15,321 nucleotides of DNA, from assembly GCA_964354375.1 (NCBI GenBank), contig CAYGZQ010000019.1, positions 43,600 through 58,920 of the forward strand, given 5' to 3'. Shown here piece by piece: positions 15,267 through 15,321 of the stretch. Position numbers and translations under genes: made by a program. Position 1 is the first letter of the stretch. Every line of letters starts with the position of its first letter. A model generated the notes under the pieces. It worked only from the letters and a program-made list of their open reading frames with translations, was not told the origin of the DNA and did no database searches. Source of the DNA: CAYGZQ01 sp964354375 [NCBI: uncultured Planctomycetota bacterium]. GTDB taxonomy: Bacteria; JAJVIF01; JAPKYR01.

Positions 15267-15321
15267 ACCGCTCGCTGACGCTCGCGGCTCGGAAAGGCTT
15301 CGTAATTTAACCGCTCGCTGA
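15267..15321. repeat. Dispersed repeat containing CCGCTCGCTGACGCTCGCGG, second copy cut by window end
   Basis: ACCGCTCGCTGACGCTCGCGG and flanking bases occupy 15267-15292, 17 bases after the last lipoprotein stop. After an AT-richer spacer the same sequence begins again at 15310 (ACCGCTCGCTGA) and is cut by the window edge, giving a period of 43 bases. The motif also contains CGCTCGC twice internally. From memory, such NRSLTLAAR-coding repeats are widespread in environmental bacterial genomes, usually just after genes. That recognition is unverified. Confidence 0.6.

Overview
The window comes from a Gram-negative bacterium of moderately high GC content. Nearly every protein is predicted to be exported and lipid-anchored. 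Six of the eight genes are lipoproteins with a clear signal peptide and lipobox Cys. The remaining two are a cytoplasmic HD-GYP signalling enzyme and an amidohydrolase. PKD repeats, SBBP and PD40-type propellers and short dispersed intergenic repeats fit an uncultivated lineage of the FCB or PVC kind. That placement is inference; there is no rRNA or marker gene to test it. I see no tRNA, rRNA, CRISPR array, transposase or phage gene.

Layout. From 1 to 3541 (minus) is a giant lipoprotein with at least ten PKD domains, cut off at the left edge. A 322-base intergenic stretch follows, with a good promoter and an operator-like palindrome. Next is a small minus-strand mono-haem cytochrome c lipoprotein (3864-4346), divergent from a GAF/HD-GYP gene (4493-5578). 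A 9-bp perfect hairpin (5587-5607) separates the HD-GYP gene from a convergent minus-strand lipoprotein (5650-8055). The right half is all on the plus strand: a Cys-rich 165-residue lipoprotein (8164-8661), a seven-bladed propeller lipoprotein (8813-11329), an imidazolonepropionase-like amidohydrolase (11545-12735) and a lipoprotein ending in a PD40/TolB-like propeller (12853-15249).

The most notable finding is that three large lipoproteins (5650-8055, 8813-11329, 12853-15249) share one N-terminal module of about 370-425 residues. It comprises a lipobox, an LGxW-type start, a [VI]RxLE-type segment with a CxxC in two of the three, an HP[WYF] motif, an F/Y-D-V-R-G-I motif, LNPDGYT, an FNPTEFP-type motif, TLNP[FY] and an AVDASW motif, and then an Ig-like domain. 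Three unrelated C-terminal cargoes are attached to it: PKD domains plus a novel tail, a seven-bladed SBBP propeller, and a KNH-like domain plus PD40 propeller. I do not recognise this module as a named family. It looks like a surface-lipoprotein chassis whose displayed domain has been swapped.

Three different short repeat elements lie 5-18 bases downstream of the stop codons of the three plus-strand lipoprotein genes (8674-8713, 11334-11467, 15267-15321). The giant PKD protein alternates two PKD types, each with a fixed Cys. Nothing in the sequence shows that these genes form one pathway. The common theme is display of adhesive or ligand-binding domains on the cell surface.
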